From Polynucleobacter sp. JS-Safj-400b-B2 (GTDB lineage Bacteria > Pseudomonadota > Gammaproteobacteria > Burkholderiales > Burkholderiaceae), in contig NZ_JACVPJ010000004.1 of assembly GCF_018881975.1 (NCBI RefSeq), positions 1 through 64,000 of the forward strand: a stretch of DNA of 64,000 nucleotides, read 5' to 3'. Every line of letters begins with the position of its first letter. Within the stretch, counting starts at the first letter, position 1. The notes under the pieces were generated by a model that saw only the letters and a program-made list of their open reading frames with translations, was not told the DNA's origin and did no database searches. The position numbers were made by a program, and so were the translations under genes. Shown one piece after another: positions 31,123-40,536 of the stretch.

Positions 31123-33033
31123 ATGAGCCTAGATGCTTACAAAGTTGCGGTAAAGATAGCGCTGGTTGAAAATGTGACCGCTGGCCTTGCCAGCATGTCT
31201 AAGCATTTTGCCACAGCAAATTTGGGCGCAAAAGAGCTCAATGCCCAGCTCAAAAGCATTGGTCAAACCGCCATGCTGGGCGGTGGATTGGTTGCAATAG
31301 GTGGTTTAGGGCTTCATTTGATGAAAGGGCCGCTTGAAGAGGCTAAGAAATATCAAAACCAAATGGCAAAGCTCCAGGCCCAGGGTGTTGGGGATGCGGC
31401 ATTAATTCAAGCTGACAAGTATTCAAAAGCACAGCGCATTATTGGCGCCAGCTCGACTGATACGCTCAAGATGCTGTCTGAGGCTAATTCCGTACTTCGC
31501 GATATGCATCATGCTGAAGAGGTAACGCCCATGCTTTTGAAGATGAAGTTTGGCATTGAGTCCGTAATGACTCAAGGTGGGCATGGCGGTGGTCATGGCG
31601 AAAAAGCAGAGCGCATGTTTATGGATGCGCTGAAAGTAGGCGAGTTGCGTGGAGCCCTTATAGATCAGAGCACTGGGAAATTTAGCGCAGAAAAGTTCAA
31701 AGAGACAATGGACTTTATGACTCGCGCCTATACAGCGTCTGGTGGTTTGGTAAAGCCAACCGAGTATTTAAATATGATTAAAACTGGCGGTATTGCTGCC
31801 AAGTCTTTGTCTGATCAGGCGTTTTATTTTGGGCTCATGCACATGGCTCAGGAGCAGGGCGGTAGTCGTACCGGTACTGGCTTGATGTCGGCATTCCAAA
31901 ATATGTATATGGGCCGTACTACTCAGCAGGTGGCTGAGGAAATGAACAAAATGGGCTTGCTCCAAAAGGATAAGCTGCATTATGGAAAGACGGGACACCT
32001 AGCTAAGATCGATGCTGGATCACTAAAGGATGCAGACCTTTTCCGAACCGATCAATTCAGGTACATGAATGAAGTCATGTTGCCTCAGTTACGGGCAAAA
32101 GGCATTCAAGACGGCGAGGCCATGAAGATGGAGATTGCTAAATTGTTTAGCAATCGAGTTGGCGGCAGTCAATGGGTAACGATGTACCAAGAGCGTGCCA
32201 ATATTCAAAAACATATTGATGCTGCAAAAAATGCGCTCGGTGTTGATGATCTTGCAAAACTTGGCGCCACAACATTAAGCGGCAAAGAAGTTGACTATGA
32301 GGCTAAGTTAGCAAGTCTCAAATTAGAGCTTGGACAGAAGATATTGCCATTAGCCGTTAGATCTCTAGAGTTATTAATTAACGTGATTGATAAGGTCACC
32401 CAATTTTCACAATCCTACCCAGTTCTAACTAAGTTTATTGTTCAGGCTTTCGCGATCGTGTCAGTTTTGGCGGTTTTAGGTGGCTCATTATTGCTATTTA
32501 AGTCTGCGCTCATGGGCTTGTCATTGCTTAATCCTGTTGCTCTTGGATTAAGGGCTGTCGCTATGGCTAGCGCCCCACTTGCCATTGGTGGCGTAGCTGT
32601 TGCCCCCGTTTTATTGGGATTGGGCGCATTGGTGGCCGCTGTTGCTGGTCTTTCCTATGTACTGCCTAAGATTTTTGGTGATGGCATTCATGACAAAGAT
32701 CATCCTGGCCAACACTTTGAGCGCCATGGTCGTGGTGCCAATAATGGCGTGTGGGTGTATGACGATGCCACCAAGAAAAATGATGCTGTAAAGCAAGATC
32801 ATGCTGGACAACACTTTGTTAGGGCTGGGCGTGGCGGTACTTGGGTTAATAACAAGCCCTCAGCTGATGGTGGCAATCAAAAAACCATTCAAGTGAAAAC
32901 GGAACTTAATGTTGATGGCAGAAAGTTAGCCGAAGCCGTTAGTCAGCACCAAGCAAGAGAGGCATCCCGCCCTGGTGCAGGCGCTCCTACTTATGACCCA
33001 TCTATGGGCCCTGTTCCTGTTGGATTGAATTAA
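31123..33033 (+). CDS. Tape measure protein
   Basis: The 636-residue protein follows the chaperones and has the expected features: a helical N-terminal part, Gly-rich hydrophobic segments (GGGLVAIGGLGLHLM near 50, and several between 430 and 515), and a variable C-terminus. Residues 526-548 and 559-580 are a degenerate tandem repeat with DHPGQHFERHGRG and DHAGQHFVRAGRG. Length sets tail length; at the usual 0.15 nm per residue this gives roughly 95 nm. Confidence 0.85.
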   Translation: MSLDAYKVAVKIALVENVTAGLASMSKHFATANLGAKELNAQLKSIGQTAMLGGGLVAIGGLGLHLMKGPLEEAKKYQNQMAKLQAQGVGDAALIQADKYSKAQRIIGASSTDTLKMLSEANSVLRDMHHAEEVTPMLLKMKFGIESVMTQGGHGGGHGEKAERMFMDALKVGELRGALIDQSTGKFSAEKFKETMDFMTRAYTASGGLVKPTEYLNMIKTGGIAAKSLSDQAFYFGLMHMAQEQGGSRTGTGLMSAFQNMYMGRTTQQVAEEMNKMGLLQKDKLHYGKTGHLAKIDAGSLKDADLFRTDQFRYMNEVMLPQLRAKGIQDGEAMKMEIAKLFSNRVGGSQWVTMYQERANIQKHIDAAKNALGVDDLAKLGATTLSGKEVDYEAKLASLKLELGQKILPLAVRSLELLINVIDKVTQFSQSYPVLTKFIVQAFAIVSVLAVLGGSLLLFKSALMGLSLLNPVALGLRAVAMASAPLAIGGVAVAPVLLGLGALVAAVAGLSYVLPKIFGDGIHDKDHPGQHFERHGRGANNGVWVYDDATKKNDAVKQDHAGQHFVRAGRGGTWVNNKPSADGGNQKTIQVKTELNVDGRKLAEAVSQHQAREASRPGAGAPTYDPSMGPVPVGLN

Positions 33034-33035
33034 CT

Positions 33036-33809
33036 ATGGCACCTGATACATCTTTAGTGCTTGGAACATTTCAATTTGATGGTGTTGAGGTCCCAGAGGA
33101 AATCGGCTTTGGTGGTGATCAACGTCTAAACGTTCACGAGCTAGTTGGTGGCGTAAGAAAAATTGATGTAATGGGCGAGTCTCCATCAATGATTGAGTGG
33201 AGTGGGCTATTCATGGGTCAAGGCGCAATTGATCGCGCCAAAATGATCGATGGCATGCGAATTGATGGCTTGCCATTGGTTCTCTCGATGCATGACTACA
33301 TGTATAGCGTGCTGATTCGTTCGTTCAAGTACAAGTTTCAGCGTTTTTATAAATCCCCTTACAGCATTTCGCTTGAAGTGATTTCAGACCTGACAAGGCC
33401 TGCGCCGCTATCGAGCACAGGCATTAATCAGGCAATTAATGATGACCTAGATAAATCCAGTGGATTGGCTGGCTTGATAAATGATTCGGGCTTATCGTCG
33501 GCAATGGCCGATATTCGTACTGCTACTGCAGAAATCAAAGATTTTGCGAAGGCAACTCAATCGCAGTTAAATCAAGTAATTCAGCCTTTGGTCCAGGCAA
33601 GGCAGCAAGTGGGGCAACTTATCCAGGCTACAAACTCAGCCGTAAGTTCAGTCACCACTCTTGGGGGAATTCTTCCTGGGAACCCAATAGCAAAGCAGGC
33701 AAGTGCATTGATTAATCAAACTGCAAATGTCAAGAAGCTCACTAATCTAGTTTCGATGAATGCAACGCTTGGTAGCCTGACCAACAACTTAGGATCCATT
33801 GGGAAATGA
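33036..33809 (+). CDS. Baseplate/tail protein with DNA-circularisation-type N-terminus
   Basis: VLGTFQFDGVEVPEEIGFGG, VRKIDVMGESPSMIEWSGLF and RIDGLPLVLSMHDYMYSVLI resemble N-terminal domains of Mu gp43-like and P2 gpU-like tail proteins. The C-terminal half is helical, Gln/Ala-rich. It lies just after the tape measure, where a tail tip or hub assembly protein is expected. Confidence 0.7.
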   Translation: MAPDTSLVLGTFQFDGVEVPEEIGFGGDQRLNVHELVGGVRKIDVMGESPSMIEWSGLFMGQGAIDRAKMIDGMRIDGLPLVLSMHDYMYSVLIRSFKYKFQRFYKSPYSISLEVISDLTRPAPLSSTGINQAINDDLDKSSGLAGLINDSGLSSAMADIRTATAEIKDFAKATQSQLNQVIQPLVQARQQVGQLIQATNSAVSSVTTLGGILPGNPIAKQASALINQTANVKKLTNLVSMNATLGSLTNNLGSIGK

Positions 33810-33991
33810 GCAAGCAAATCACAGTTGCTGGTGGGAATCTTTATCAGATTGCCGCGCAGCAGTATGGCAACCCAATGGGGTGGGTGCAGATAGCGCAAGC
33901 CAATGGACTTAGCGATCCAAAGTTGGTCGGACTGGTGGCCTTGATTATTCCGCCATACAACGGCGATTCAACAGGGGTGTGGAATGCCTAG
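33806..33991 (+). CDS. LysM-like tail protein (gpX type)
   Basis: The 61-residue protein (VAGGNLYQIAAQQYGNPMGW, VQIAQANGLSDPKLVGLVAL, IIPPY) has the LysM fold pattern of P2 gpX-like baseplate proteins. It overlaps its neighbours. It probably sits at the inner tail tip. Confidence 0.78.
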   Translation: MSKQITVAGGNLYQIAAQQYGNPMGWVQIAQANGLSDPKLVGLVALIIPPYNGDSTGVWNA

Positions 33992-35135
33992 CTTAAATAT
34001 CACTCCCGCCACGCCATCCTCACGTCAGCCAAGGGGCGCAGTAAAGATTTACTACCTTGATGATTATGGCAATTCAGTTGGCGAGATTGTGCCTGGATGG
34101 ACTTCATGGGAGGTTGATAACAATGCCTATCGCAGTGCCGACACTTTTCGAGTAAAGTTTTCCGCTGCATTGTTGCCAGCCACAAGGGATATAAATTGGC
34201 TTTCAAATCAGGCAAATATTGGCGTTGAAATATTTGCTAATGAGAGTCCATTGGACCCAAATAACTATGTGCCACTGCAGGCTGATAGTTTGATTTTTGG
34301 AAGCGTTGATGATATTGCTTATGACCCAGTTCTAGGAGCTCTTGAGCTAACAGGCCGAGACTTAACCGCAAAACTGATTGATACCAAAACCAGTGAGCAT
34401 TTCAAGGAAAAGACTTCTAGCCAGATTGCAGCAGTTTTGGCAAAGCGTCATGGGCTTGGTATTGGCAACATTGTCGCAACCACAAAAACGGCTGGTTATT
34501 ACTATGCCCACGATCATTCCAGCACCACTCAAGAGCAAAGCGAATGGGAGCTTTTAACCTACCTAGCGAACTTGGAAGATTTTGATGTTTATGTCAAAGG
34601 TCGGGATCTGTATTTCCAGCCTCGCGTCGCATCAAGTGGTGACTACATCATTGACTGGAAGGCTCCCGATGCTAGTCATGGTTATGCCATATCCAATGTT
34701 GTGGATCTGAGGTTTACAAGAGCTTTGCATATCGCAAAGGGTGTTGTTGTTGAAGTCCATAGCTGGAACTCAAAAAGCAAAGCTGGCTTTTCAGAAACTT
34801 GGCCTAGAAATGCAAAGGCTATAAAGCCTGGGCAAGCCGAGGCAAGATCGCAGGTCTATCGCTATACATTCCCTGGGCTTGATCGTGATAAGGCCCAGCA
34901 ACGAGCACAAAGCATCTATAAGCAGATCGTGGCTCATGAAATGCGGCTTACGGGGTATTTGCCTGCGGACAGTATTTTGGATTGTTCAAGAATGATCGTG
35001 GTTCAAGGCACTGGCAGCTCATTTGATCAAGCCTATTACCCTGAAAGCGTAATGCGCTCCATGAGTATGTCTGAAGGTTATCGCATGAATATCAGGGCTA
35101 AGAATACTGGCCCTGTATTGGAGAATCCGCAGTAA
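33984..35135 (+). CDS. Baseplate hub protein (Mu gp44/P2 gpD-like)
   Basis: The 383 residues include VPGWTSWEVDNNAYRSADTF, LELTGRDLTAKLIDTKTSEH, EWELLTYLANLEDFDVYVKG and AYYPESVMRSMSMSEGYRMN. This is the layout of hub proteins with a phage late control D-like fold. It forms the centre of the baseplate to which tube and spike attach. Confidence 0.82.
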   Translation: MPSLNITPATPSSRQPRGAVKIYYLDDYGNSVGEIVPGWTSWEVDNNAYRSADTFRVKFSAALLPATRDINWLSNQANIGVEIFANESPLDPNNYVPLQADSLIFGSVDDIAYDPVLGALELTGRDLTAKLIDTKTSEHFKEKTSSQIAAVLAKRHGLGIGNIVATTKTAGYYYAHDHSSTTQEQSEWELLTYLANLEDFDVYVKGRDLYFQPRVASSGDYIIDWKAPDASHGYAISNVVDLRFTRALHIAKGVVVEVHSWNSKSKAGFSETWPRNAKAIKPGQAEARSQVYRYTFPGLDRDKAQQRAQSIYKQIVAHEMRLTGYLPADSILDCSRMIVVQGTGSSFDQAYYPESVMRSMSMSEGYRMNIRAKNTGPVLENPQ

Positions 35136-35815
35136 TGAATCATTTACTCAACCAGCTGAAATCAACCGCACAGCAGGCCACTCAGGGGCGTGCAAATACG
35201 CGACACGGCACTATTTCCAGTTATGACGCTGGCGCATACGCTGTGAAGGTCATGCTTCAGCCGGATAACGTGGAGACTGGTTGGCTACCGCTTAAATCAA
35301 TCTTCATTGGGAATGGCTGGGGAATTTTTTGCCCTCCTTCCATTGGCGATGCGGTTGAAATCGACTATCAAGAGGGCGATAACGAAGTAGGCTCAGTTGG
35401 TATGCGGTTCTTTAATGACCAAGATAGACCGCTTCCTTGTCCGTCTGGTGAGTTTTGGTTGGTGCATAAAAGTGGGGCCTCAATCAAATCTACCAACAAT
35501 GGAATGCTTACGCTATCGGACCCATCGGGCACCGTACTTCAGCTTTCAAACGATGGCAATGTCCGCATCACTGGAAATTTGATTGTCAGTGGAAACACAA
35601 CGACTAAAGGCAATACAGAGACCGACGGCACGACATTAAGCAAGGGCGCTATCACTGGTCAGGGCGGCATGGCTGTCAGTGGTGGTAATGGCGCATCTGT
35701 GGCTGGTAATTTGGCTGTCAGTGGTGGTGATGTAACAGCCGATAGCATCAGCCTGAAAAACCATCTGACCGCAGGCGTACAGCCTGGATCAGGAACATCA
35801 GGAAAACCACAATGA
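35135..35815 (+). CDS. Baseplate spike protein (Mu gp45/P2 gpV-like)
   Basis: An OB-like N-terminal domain (TRHGTISSYDAGAYAVKVML, IFCPPSIGDAVEIDYQEGDN) is followed by a Gly/Thr/Asn-rich beta-helix (about 135-205) and a short tip ending TAGVQPGSGTSGKPQ. The tip usually has a H-T-H-G-G-V iron-binding motif; here the corresponding part is KNHLTAGV with a single His. It punctures the outer membrane. Confidence 0.83.
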   Translation: MNHLLNQLKSTAQQATQGRANTRHGTISSYDAGAYAVKVMLQPDNVETGWLPLKSIFIGNGWGIFCPPSIGDAVEIDYQEGDNEVGSVGMRFFNDQDRPLPCPSGEFWLVHKSGASIKSTNNGMLTLSDPSGTVLQLSNDGNVRITGNLIVSGNTTTKGNTETDGTTLSKGAITGQGGMAVSGGNGASVAGNLAVSGGDVTADSISLKNHLTAGVQPGSGTSGKPQ

Positions 35816-36195
35816 GCTTAAATGATCTATCGCATTACATAGGCGGTGATTTATCCCCGTCCGGTACTGGCGACATGCAAACGGCTAACGGCATTCTGAG
35901 AGGCAAACAGCGTATCTTGCGAAGATTGCTAACCAATCCAGGCGATTACATTTTTCAGCTTGATTACGGCGCTGGTTTGCCGCAATACATTGGTCAATTA
36001 GCCGATATTCCTAAGATTACTGCCCTCATTAGAGGGCAGATTCTTTTGGAAGATTCGGTGGCAAAAACTCCGGCACCGGTGGTTAATGTGAAAGCGATTA
36101 ATGGCGGTGTATCTGGTGGGTTTTCGGTGGAAATTTCTTATACCGATGCCTCAACGGGTGAGCAAACCAGTTTGAACTTTAATGTGAGCAAGTGA
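35812..36195 (+). CDS. Baseplate wedge protein (Mu gp46/T4 gp25-like)
   Basis: The 127 residues with GILRGKQRILRRLLTNPGDY, FQLDYGAGLPQYIGQLADIP and a C-terminal beta-sheet match the gp25/gpW-like baseplate family. It links the hub to the wedge. Confidence 0.8.
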   Translation: MSLNDLSHYIGGDLSPSGTGDMQTANGILRGKQRILRRLLTNPGDYIFQLDYGAGLPQYIGQLADIPKITALIRGQILLEDSVAKTPAPVVNVKAINGGVSGGFSVEISYTDASTGEQTSLNFNVSK

Positions 36196-36196
36196 T

Positions 36197-37324
36197 ATGT
36201 CTAATTTACAGGCGCAAGATTTTCAAACGCTAGTACGCAATCAAGTTGCGGCAATTCAAGGTAGCAGTACCCAGCTGGTGGATCTATCTGTTGGGAGCAT
36301 CTTGCGCTCAATAGTTGAGGCTTACAGTGCGGTAGCTCTTTGGTTGCAAAGTTTGATTTTGCAGTTACTGGTTGTTACGCGCGCAGCCACCTCAAGCGAT
36401 GCCGATTTAGATTCTTGGATGGCTGATTTTGGGCTTGTTCGCCTGCAGGTAGTTGCGGCAAGTGGATTGGTGACGTTCTCACGGTTTACCCCCACAGCTC
36501 AAGCAATCATCCCCATTGGTGCTATTGCTCAAACTGCGGACGGTACACAGCAATATGCTGTTGTGGTTGATGCCACAAATCCAGCCTATAGCGCTGCTCT
36601 TGGGGGTTATGTTTCTGCCGCCGGCAATGCATCCGTTAATGTTCCAGTTATTGCGGTTTCTGCTGGTGCCGCCGGCAATGCATCCGTTAATGGGGTTAAT
36701 ACCCTAGGGCAGGCAATACCTGGCATTGATACGGTCACCAATTCCGCAGCGTTTACCAATGGTGCCGACGCGGAGAGCGATACCGCATTGCGCATTCGGT
36801 TTATTGCCTATATTTCGTCACTCTCAAAGGCAACTAAACAGGCCGTTGGCTTTGCCGCTTCTGCGCTTAAGCAGGGCTTGACCTGTACATTGGTTGAAAA
36901 CCAGCAGTACAGCGGTACGGCTCAGATGGGTTATTTCTATTTGGTTGTTGATGATGGAACTGGCTATCCAACATCGTCACTCTTAGCATCGGTTTATAAC
37001 GCTGTCGATGCAGTAAGGCCATTAACCAGCACCTTCGGAGTATTCGCTCCCATTGTTGTGCTGGCAAATATTGGTATGACGGTTTCAACGGCTGCGGGAT
37101 ATGACCATGCCGCAACTGCTGCACTGGTTTCTACAGCGCTGACAAATTACATCAATGCATTGCCATTGGGGTCTTCATTGGCGTGGACTCGTTTATCTCA
37201 GGTTGCTTATGAGGCATCCCCAGGGGTGATTAACGTATCGGCAGTTTTACTCAATGGAGCAACTGGCGACTTGTCTGCAAACAATAAACAGGTCATTAAG
37301 GCTGGAACGGTAGCGGTGGCTTGA
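36197..37324 (+). CDS. Baseplate J-like protein (Mu gp47)
   Basis: The 375-residue protein contains QLVDLSVGSILRSIVEAYSA, a DLDSWMADFGL segment, GADAESDTALRIRFIAYISS and QVAYEASPGVINVSAVLLNG, the conserved order of baseplate J/gp47 proteins. A 25-bp DNA repeat gives AAGNASVN twice near residues 138-165. It forms the periphery of the baseplate wedge. Confidence 0.88.
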   Translation: MSNLQAQDFQTLVRNQVAAIQGSSTQLVDLSVGSILRSIVEAYSAVALWLQSLILQLLVVTRAATSSDADLDSWMADFGLVRLQVVAASGLVTFSRFTPTAQAIIPIGAIAQTADGTQQYAVVVDATNPAYSAALGGYVSAAGNASVNVPVIAVSAGAAGNASVNGVNTLGQAIPGIDTVTNSAAFTNGADAESDTALRIRFIAYISSLSKATKQAVGFAASALKQGLTCTLVENQQYSGTAQMGYFYLVVDDGTGYPTSSLLASVYNAVDAVRPLTSTFGVFAPIVVLANIGMTVSTAAGYDHAATAALVSTALTNYINALPLGSSLAWTRLSQVAYEASPGVINVSAVLLNGATGDLSANNKQVIKAGTVAVA

Positions 37325-37325
37325 T

Positions 37326-37988
37326 ATGGCAACAGGTGATCAAAATGATTTCTTGTCGAGGATTGAGGCGCTAATCCCTAATTGGTTTAGCGATAGCAAT
37401 CCAATACTCAACGCTCTTTTGTCCGGTATCGCGTGGGCCAAGGCATTTGTGTACAGCATGATCATGTATGCAACCTTGCAGACTCGCATTAAAACTGCGA
37501 CGGATGGCTGGCTTGACATGATTGCTTTTGATTTCTTTGGCTCATCTGTCTTGCGCAAGTCTGGTCAATCAGACGCATCGTTTCGCAATACCATCATCAT
37601 CAACTTGTTTCGTGAGCGTGCAACACGCAACGGCTTAATTAAAGTCTTAACCGATCTAACGGGCAGAGCCCCAGCAGTATTTGAGCCCACTAGACCGCTT
37701 GATACTGGCGTTTATGGTGGCCCATTGATCGGTTATGGAGTAGCAGGTGGTTATGGCTCCATGCTCTTGCCATTTCAGGCCTTTGTAACCGCATTTAGGC
37801 CAACGAGTACGGGTATTCCGAATGTTGCTGGCTATGGCATTTCAACGGGTGGTTATGGACAGGCATCACAAGCAGAGCTTGCCTCTTTGAGCATGATCCA
37901 AGGCGCTGTAACCGATGCGGATATATATGCCGCCATTGATAGCGTGAAACCCGTCGGCACAACCGTTTGGGCTCGAATCAGCAATTAA
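37326..37988 (+). CDS. Baseplate/tail protein (Mu gp48/P2 gpI-like)
   Basis: The 220 residues include FLSRIEALIPNWFSDSNPIL, ATDGWLDMIAFDFFGSSVLR and a Gly/Tyr-rich stretch (GVYGGPLIGYGVAGGYGSML). Its place between J-like and fibre genes matches gpI. It is thought to connect fibres to the baseplate. Confidence 0.72.
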   Translation: MATGDQNDFLSRIEALIPNWFSDSNPILNALLSGIAWAKAFVYSMIMYATLQTRIKTATDGWLDMIAFDFFGSSVLRKSGQSDASFRNTIIINLFRERATRNGLIKVLTDLTGRAPAVFEPTRPLDTGVYGGPLIGYGVAGGYGSMLLPFQAFVTAFRPTSTGIPNVAGYGISTGGYGQASQAELASLSMIQGAVTDADIYAAIDSVKPVGTTVWARISN

Positions 37989-38032
37989 TCGTTGGCGCAG
38001 AAAGTTGCGCCCAAATCAGTTTTAACAACCAG

Positions 38033-38053
38033 CCGCCTTCGGGCGGTTTTTTA
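38033..38053 (+). terminator. Intrinsic terminator before the fibre gene
   Basis: CCGCC-TTCG-GGCGG followed by T6. Confidence 0.72.
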
Positions 38054-38064
38054 TTGGATGCAAA

Positions 38065-39624
38065 ATGAAAAGACAGATTGTGTACCCTGGATCTATCCCC
38101 TTAGATTCTGACTTGTTAAACACCAATCGAAATACGATGGTGGCAATAGCAAAGGTTGCCGCTGCCATGCTTGGGACGGCTACGATTGTGAATGGACTGG
38201 CTTGTAGTCCAACAAGCCCAGTATCTATGCAGGTGCAAGTTGCGCCAGGTGAGATTTATAGCCTTGCCAACTTGGATGGCACAGCCTACGGCTCATTGGC
38301 GGCTGATACCGCACATCAGATCCTTAAACAGGGTATTTTGTTGGACGCTGTAACGCTGAGTTGCCCTGCGCCAACCACTAACGGCTTTAGTGTGAATTAC
38401 CTGATTGAGGCGATCTATCAGGACGTAGATTCAAATGCACTGGTCTTGCCTTATTACAACGCAAGCAATCCTTCTCAAGCATTCTCAGGCGCTGGCAATA
38501 ATGGCGCAGCTCAAAATACTACCCGTGACGGTGTTTGTACCTTGCAAGTTAAGGCTGGTATTGCTGCAGCTACTGGCACCCAAGTTACACCATCAGCTGA
38601 TAGTGGATATGTTGGCTTGTGGGTGGTTACTGTTGCTTATGGTCAAACCACGATTACTTCGGCAAATATTGCTCAAGCTATTAATGCCCCTTTCTTGCCA
38701 GCAGGAATAGTCCCGTCGATTCAAAGTAGCTCCATGACTTTTGCGATGGATACTGGCACGGTAAATGCGTATAAAGCACAGTACAACCCACCTGTCACGC
38801 AGCCTGTTGATGGAATGCTTCTATCATTTAAGGCTAAAAACACCAATACCGGTGCGGCTACATTTTCACCGAATGGTCTAGCCGCCAGCACAATTTATTC
38901 TCAGGCGCATGTGGCTTTGCTGTCAGGTGAAATTGCGGCTAATGGCTTTGTTGAGGTGGAGTGGAATAGTACGCTCAATGGCTGGGTTTTGTGTGAAAAC
39001 ACAGGCGGCATTGCTCACGGCACCACGCCAACTGCAGGTGATAACAGTCAAAAACTTGCTACTACAGCCTTCGTGCAGGCCGCAGCTGCCGCCATGTTGG
39101 CTTTATCTGGCGCTCCAGGATCGGTAAGTTTCTTTGCAAATACGTCCGCACCAAGTGGATGGCTTAAGGCAAATGGCGCAGCAATATCGCGTTCGACATA
39201 TTCGGCGCTTTTCTCCGCAATCGGGATAACCTTTGGCGCAGGAGATGGGACAACGACCTTCAACCTTCCTGATTTACGCGGTGAGTTTTTGCGTGCATAC
39301 GACGATAGTCGTGGGATCGATAGCGGTCGTACTTTTGGTTCGTGGCAAAAGGGTTCTGCAATTGCTGCGAATGCGCCGCAATCTGAAAACTTGATTCATG
39401 GTCTTTGCGCTGGAACTGGGTCCGATACTGGACAAACTCATCGCGCCATACTTGGGTATGACGATGATGCAAATTCATCAACAAATTACAGTGGGTCAAC
39501 CGAATATGCAATTTCCCCAGCTTCAGCAGGCACAAATAGCGGGGACTGGATGCATGGGGTTGGATGGGGTGGAGGCGTTTCACGTCCACGCAACGTTGCG
39601 CTGCTTGCTTGCATTAAATTTTAA
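38065..39624 (+). CDS. Tail fibre protein with collar domain
   Basis: The 519-residue protein begins MKRQIVYPGSIPLDSDLLNT, has a middle part with KAKNTNTGAATFSPNG, a QKLATTAFVQAAAA linker and a C-terminal tail collar domain (SAPSGWLKANGAAISRSTYS, TTTFNLPDLRGEFLRAYDDS, RPRNVALLACIKF). It should bind the host surface. The last 60 residues are likely the receptor-contact part. Confidence 0.88.
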   Translation: MKRQIVYPGSIPLDSDLLNTNRNTMVAIAKVAAAMLGTATIVNGLACSPTSPVSMQVQVAPGEIYSLANLDGTAYGSLAADTAHQILKQGILLDAVTLSCPAPTTNGFSVNYLIEAIYQDVDSNALVLPYYNASNPSQAFSGAGNNGAAQNTTRDGVCTLQVKAGIAAATGTQVTPSADSGYVGLWVVTVAYGQTTITSANIAQAINAPFLPAGIVPSIQSSSMTFAMDTGTVNAYKAQYNPPVTQPVDGMLLSFKAKNTNTGAATFSPNGLAASTIYSQAHVALLSGEIAANGFVEVEWNSTLNGWVLCENTGGIAHGTTPTAGDNSQKLATTAFVQAAAAAMLALSGAPGSVSFFANTSAPSGWLKANGAAISRSTYSALFSAIGITFGAGDGTTTFNLPDLRGEFLRAYDDSRGIDSGRTFGSWQKGSAIAANAPQSENLIHGLCAGTGSDTGQTHRAILGYDDDANSSTNYSGSTEYAISPASAGTNSGDWMHGVGWGGGVSRPRNVALLACIKF

Positions 39625-39637
39625 TTGAGAGCTGAAA

Positions 39638-40219
39638 ATGACCAAAATCTATAACTATGACCCTCAATCTGGGGCTTTTATTAATTCATCAAATGCAGAT
39701 CCATCACCTCTTGAGGATGGGGTATTTTTGATTCCCGCCTTCGCAACAGCTCTAGCCCCTCCTAGCGCCGGCGCTAATCAAGTGGCAGTGTTTGCAAATG
39801 GGGCGTGGACTTTAAAAGATATTCCTCAACCTACTGCTGCCCAGAAATTAGCTCAAGCCCAGCAAGCCCAACTAGCCACCATTAGTTCTGCTTGCGCCGC
39901 CGCCATAGTCGGTGGTTTTAAATCTTCTGCGCTTGGCAAGTCTTACACATATCCAAGCAACGAGACTGACCAGCTCAATTTATCAGGTAGCGTTATGTCT
40001 AGCCTGTTTCCGAATTTACCGGCGAACTGGACAACTCTGCAGGCGTGCTGCGATGAAAATAGTAACTGGGCGTATCTGCCACACACCGTTGCGCAGATTC
40101 AACAGGTTGGAATTGACTTTAAGACATTTAAGCTCAATTGCCTAACTCGTAATGCGACTTTGCAAGCGCAAGTAGCAGCCGCAAAGACTGTTGATGCAGT
40201 ACAAGCAATCAACTTTTAA
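39638..40219 (+). CDS. Tail fibre assembly-type protein (DUF4376-like)
   Basis: The 193 residues have a short N-terminal part (YNYDPQSGAFINSSNADPSP) and a C-terminal domain KLAQAQQAQLATISSACAAA, FKSSALGKSYTYPSNETDQL typical of DUF4376 proteins downstream of fibres. A chaperone or fibre-tip role is likely. Confidence 0.7.
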   Translation: MTKIYNYDPQSGAFINSSNADPSPLEDGVFLIPAFATALAPPSAGANQVAVFANGAWTLKDIPQPTAAQKLAQAQQAQLATISSACAAAIVGGFKSSALGKSYTYPSNETDQLNLSGSVMSSLFPNLPANWTTLQACCDENSNWAYLPHTVAQIQQVGIDFKTFKLNCLTRNATLQAQVAAAKTVDAVQAINF

Positions 40220-40242
40220 CAGTTACCTATAAACCACTTAAG

Positions 40243-40263
40243 GCCGCCTTCGGGCGGCTTTTT
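40243..40263 (+). terminator. Intrinsic terminator between fibre and lysis modules
   Basis: GCCGCC-TTCG-GGCGGC followed by T5. Confidence 0.75.
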
Positions 40264-40279
40264 CATTTATGGAGCGTCA

Positions 40280-40534
40280 ATGAAATACCTTAAAACAGGC
40301 TGGGCTTATCTGCGAAAGTACATCGTCGATTTGCTGTTGTGGATTGATGAAGGTGGCAACGCCATCACATTAGGTGATCCGGCAGAAACGATTTCCAGCC
40401 GAAGCGCTAAAGCTCGCAATGAGGGCAAGGCTTGGGGCTGTGTGATGTGCAAGTTTCTCGACCTATTTCAAAAGGGGCATTGCGATAAAGCCCTTGAACC
40501 CAACCTAGGCAGCGATGCCATTTTGAAAGATTAA
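40280..40534 (+). CDS. Conserved small phage protein before lysis genes
   Basis: The 84 residues contain DEGGNAITLGDPAETISSRS, followed by KAWGCVMCKFLDLFQKGHCD with three Cys and His, a pattern of a small conserved phage protein upstream of holins. Function unknown. GGAG precedes the ATG. Confidence 0.65.
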   Translation: MKYLKTGWAYLRKYIVDLLLWIDEGGNAITLGDPAETISSRSAKARNEGKAWGCVMCKFLDLFQKGHCDKALEPNLGSDAILKD

Positions 40535-40536
40535 GC

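Noticed and set aside
40220-40235. Additional repressor operator near 40222 (TTACCTAT...)
   Set aside because: Only one half-site matches and there is no promoter or palindrome; probably chance.
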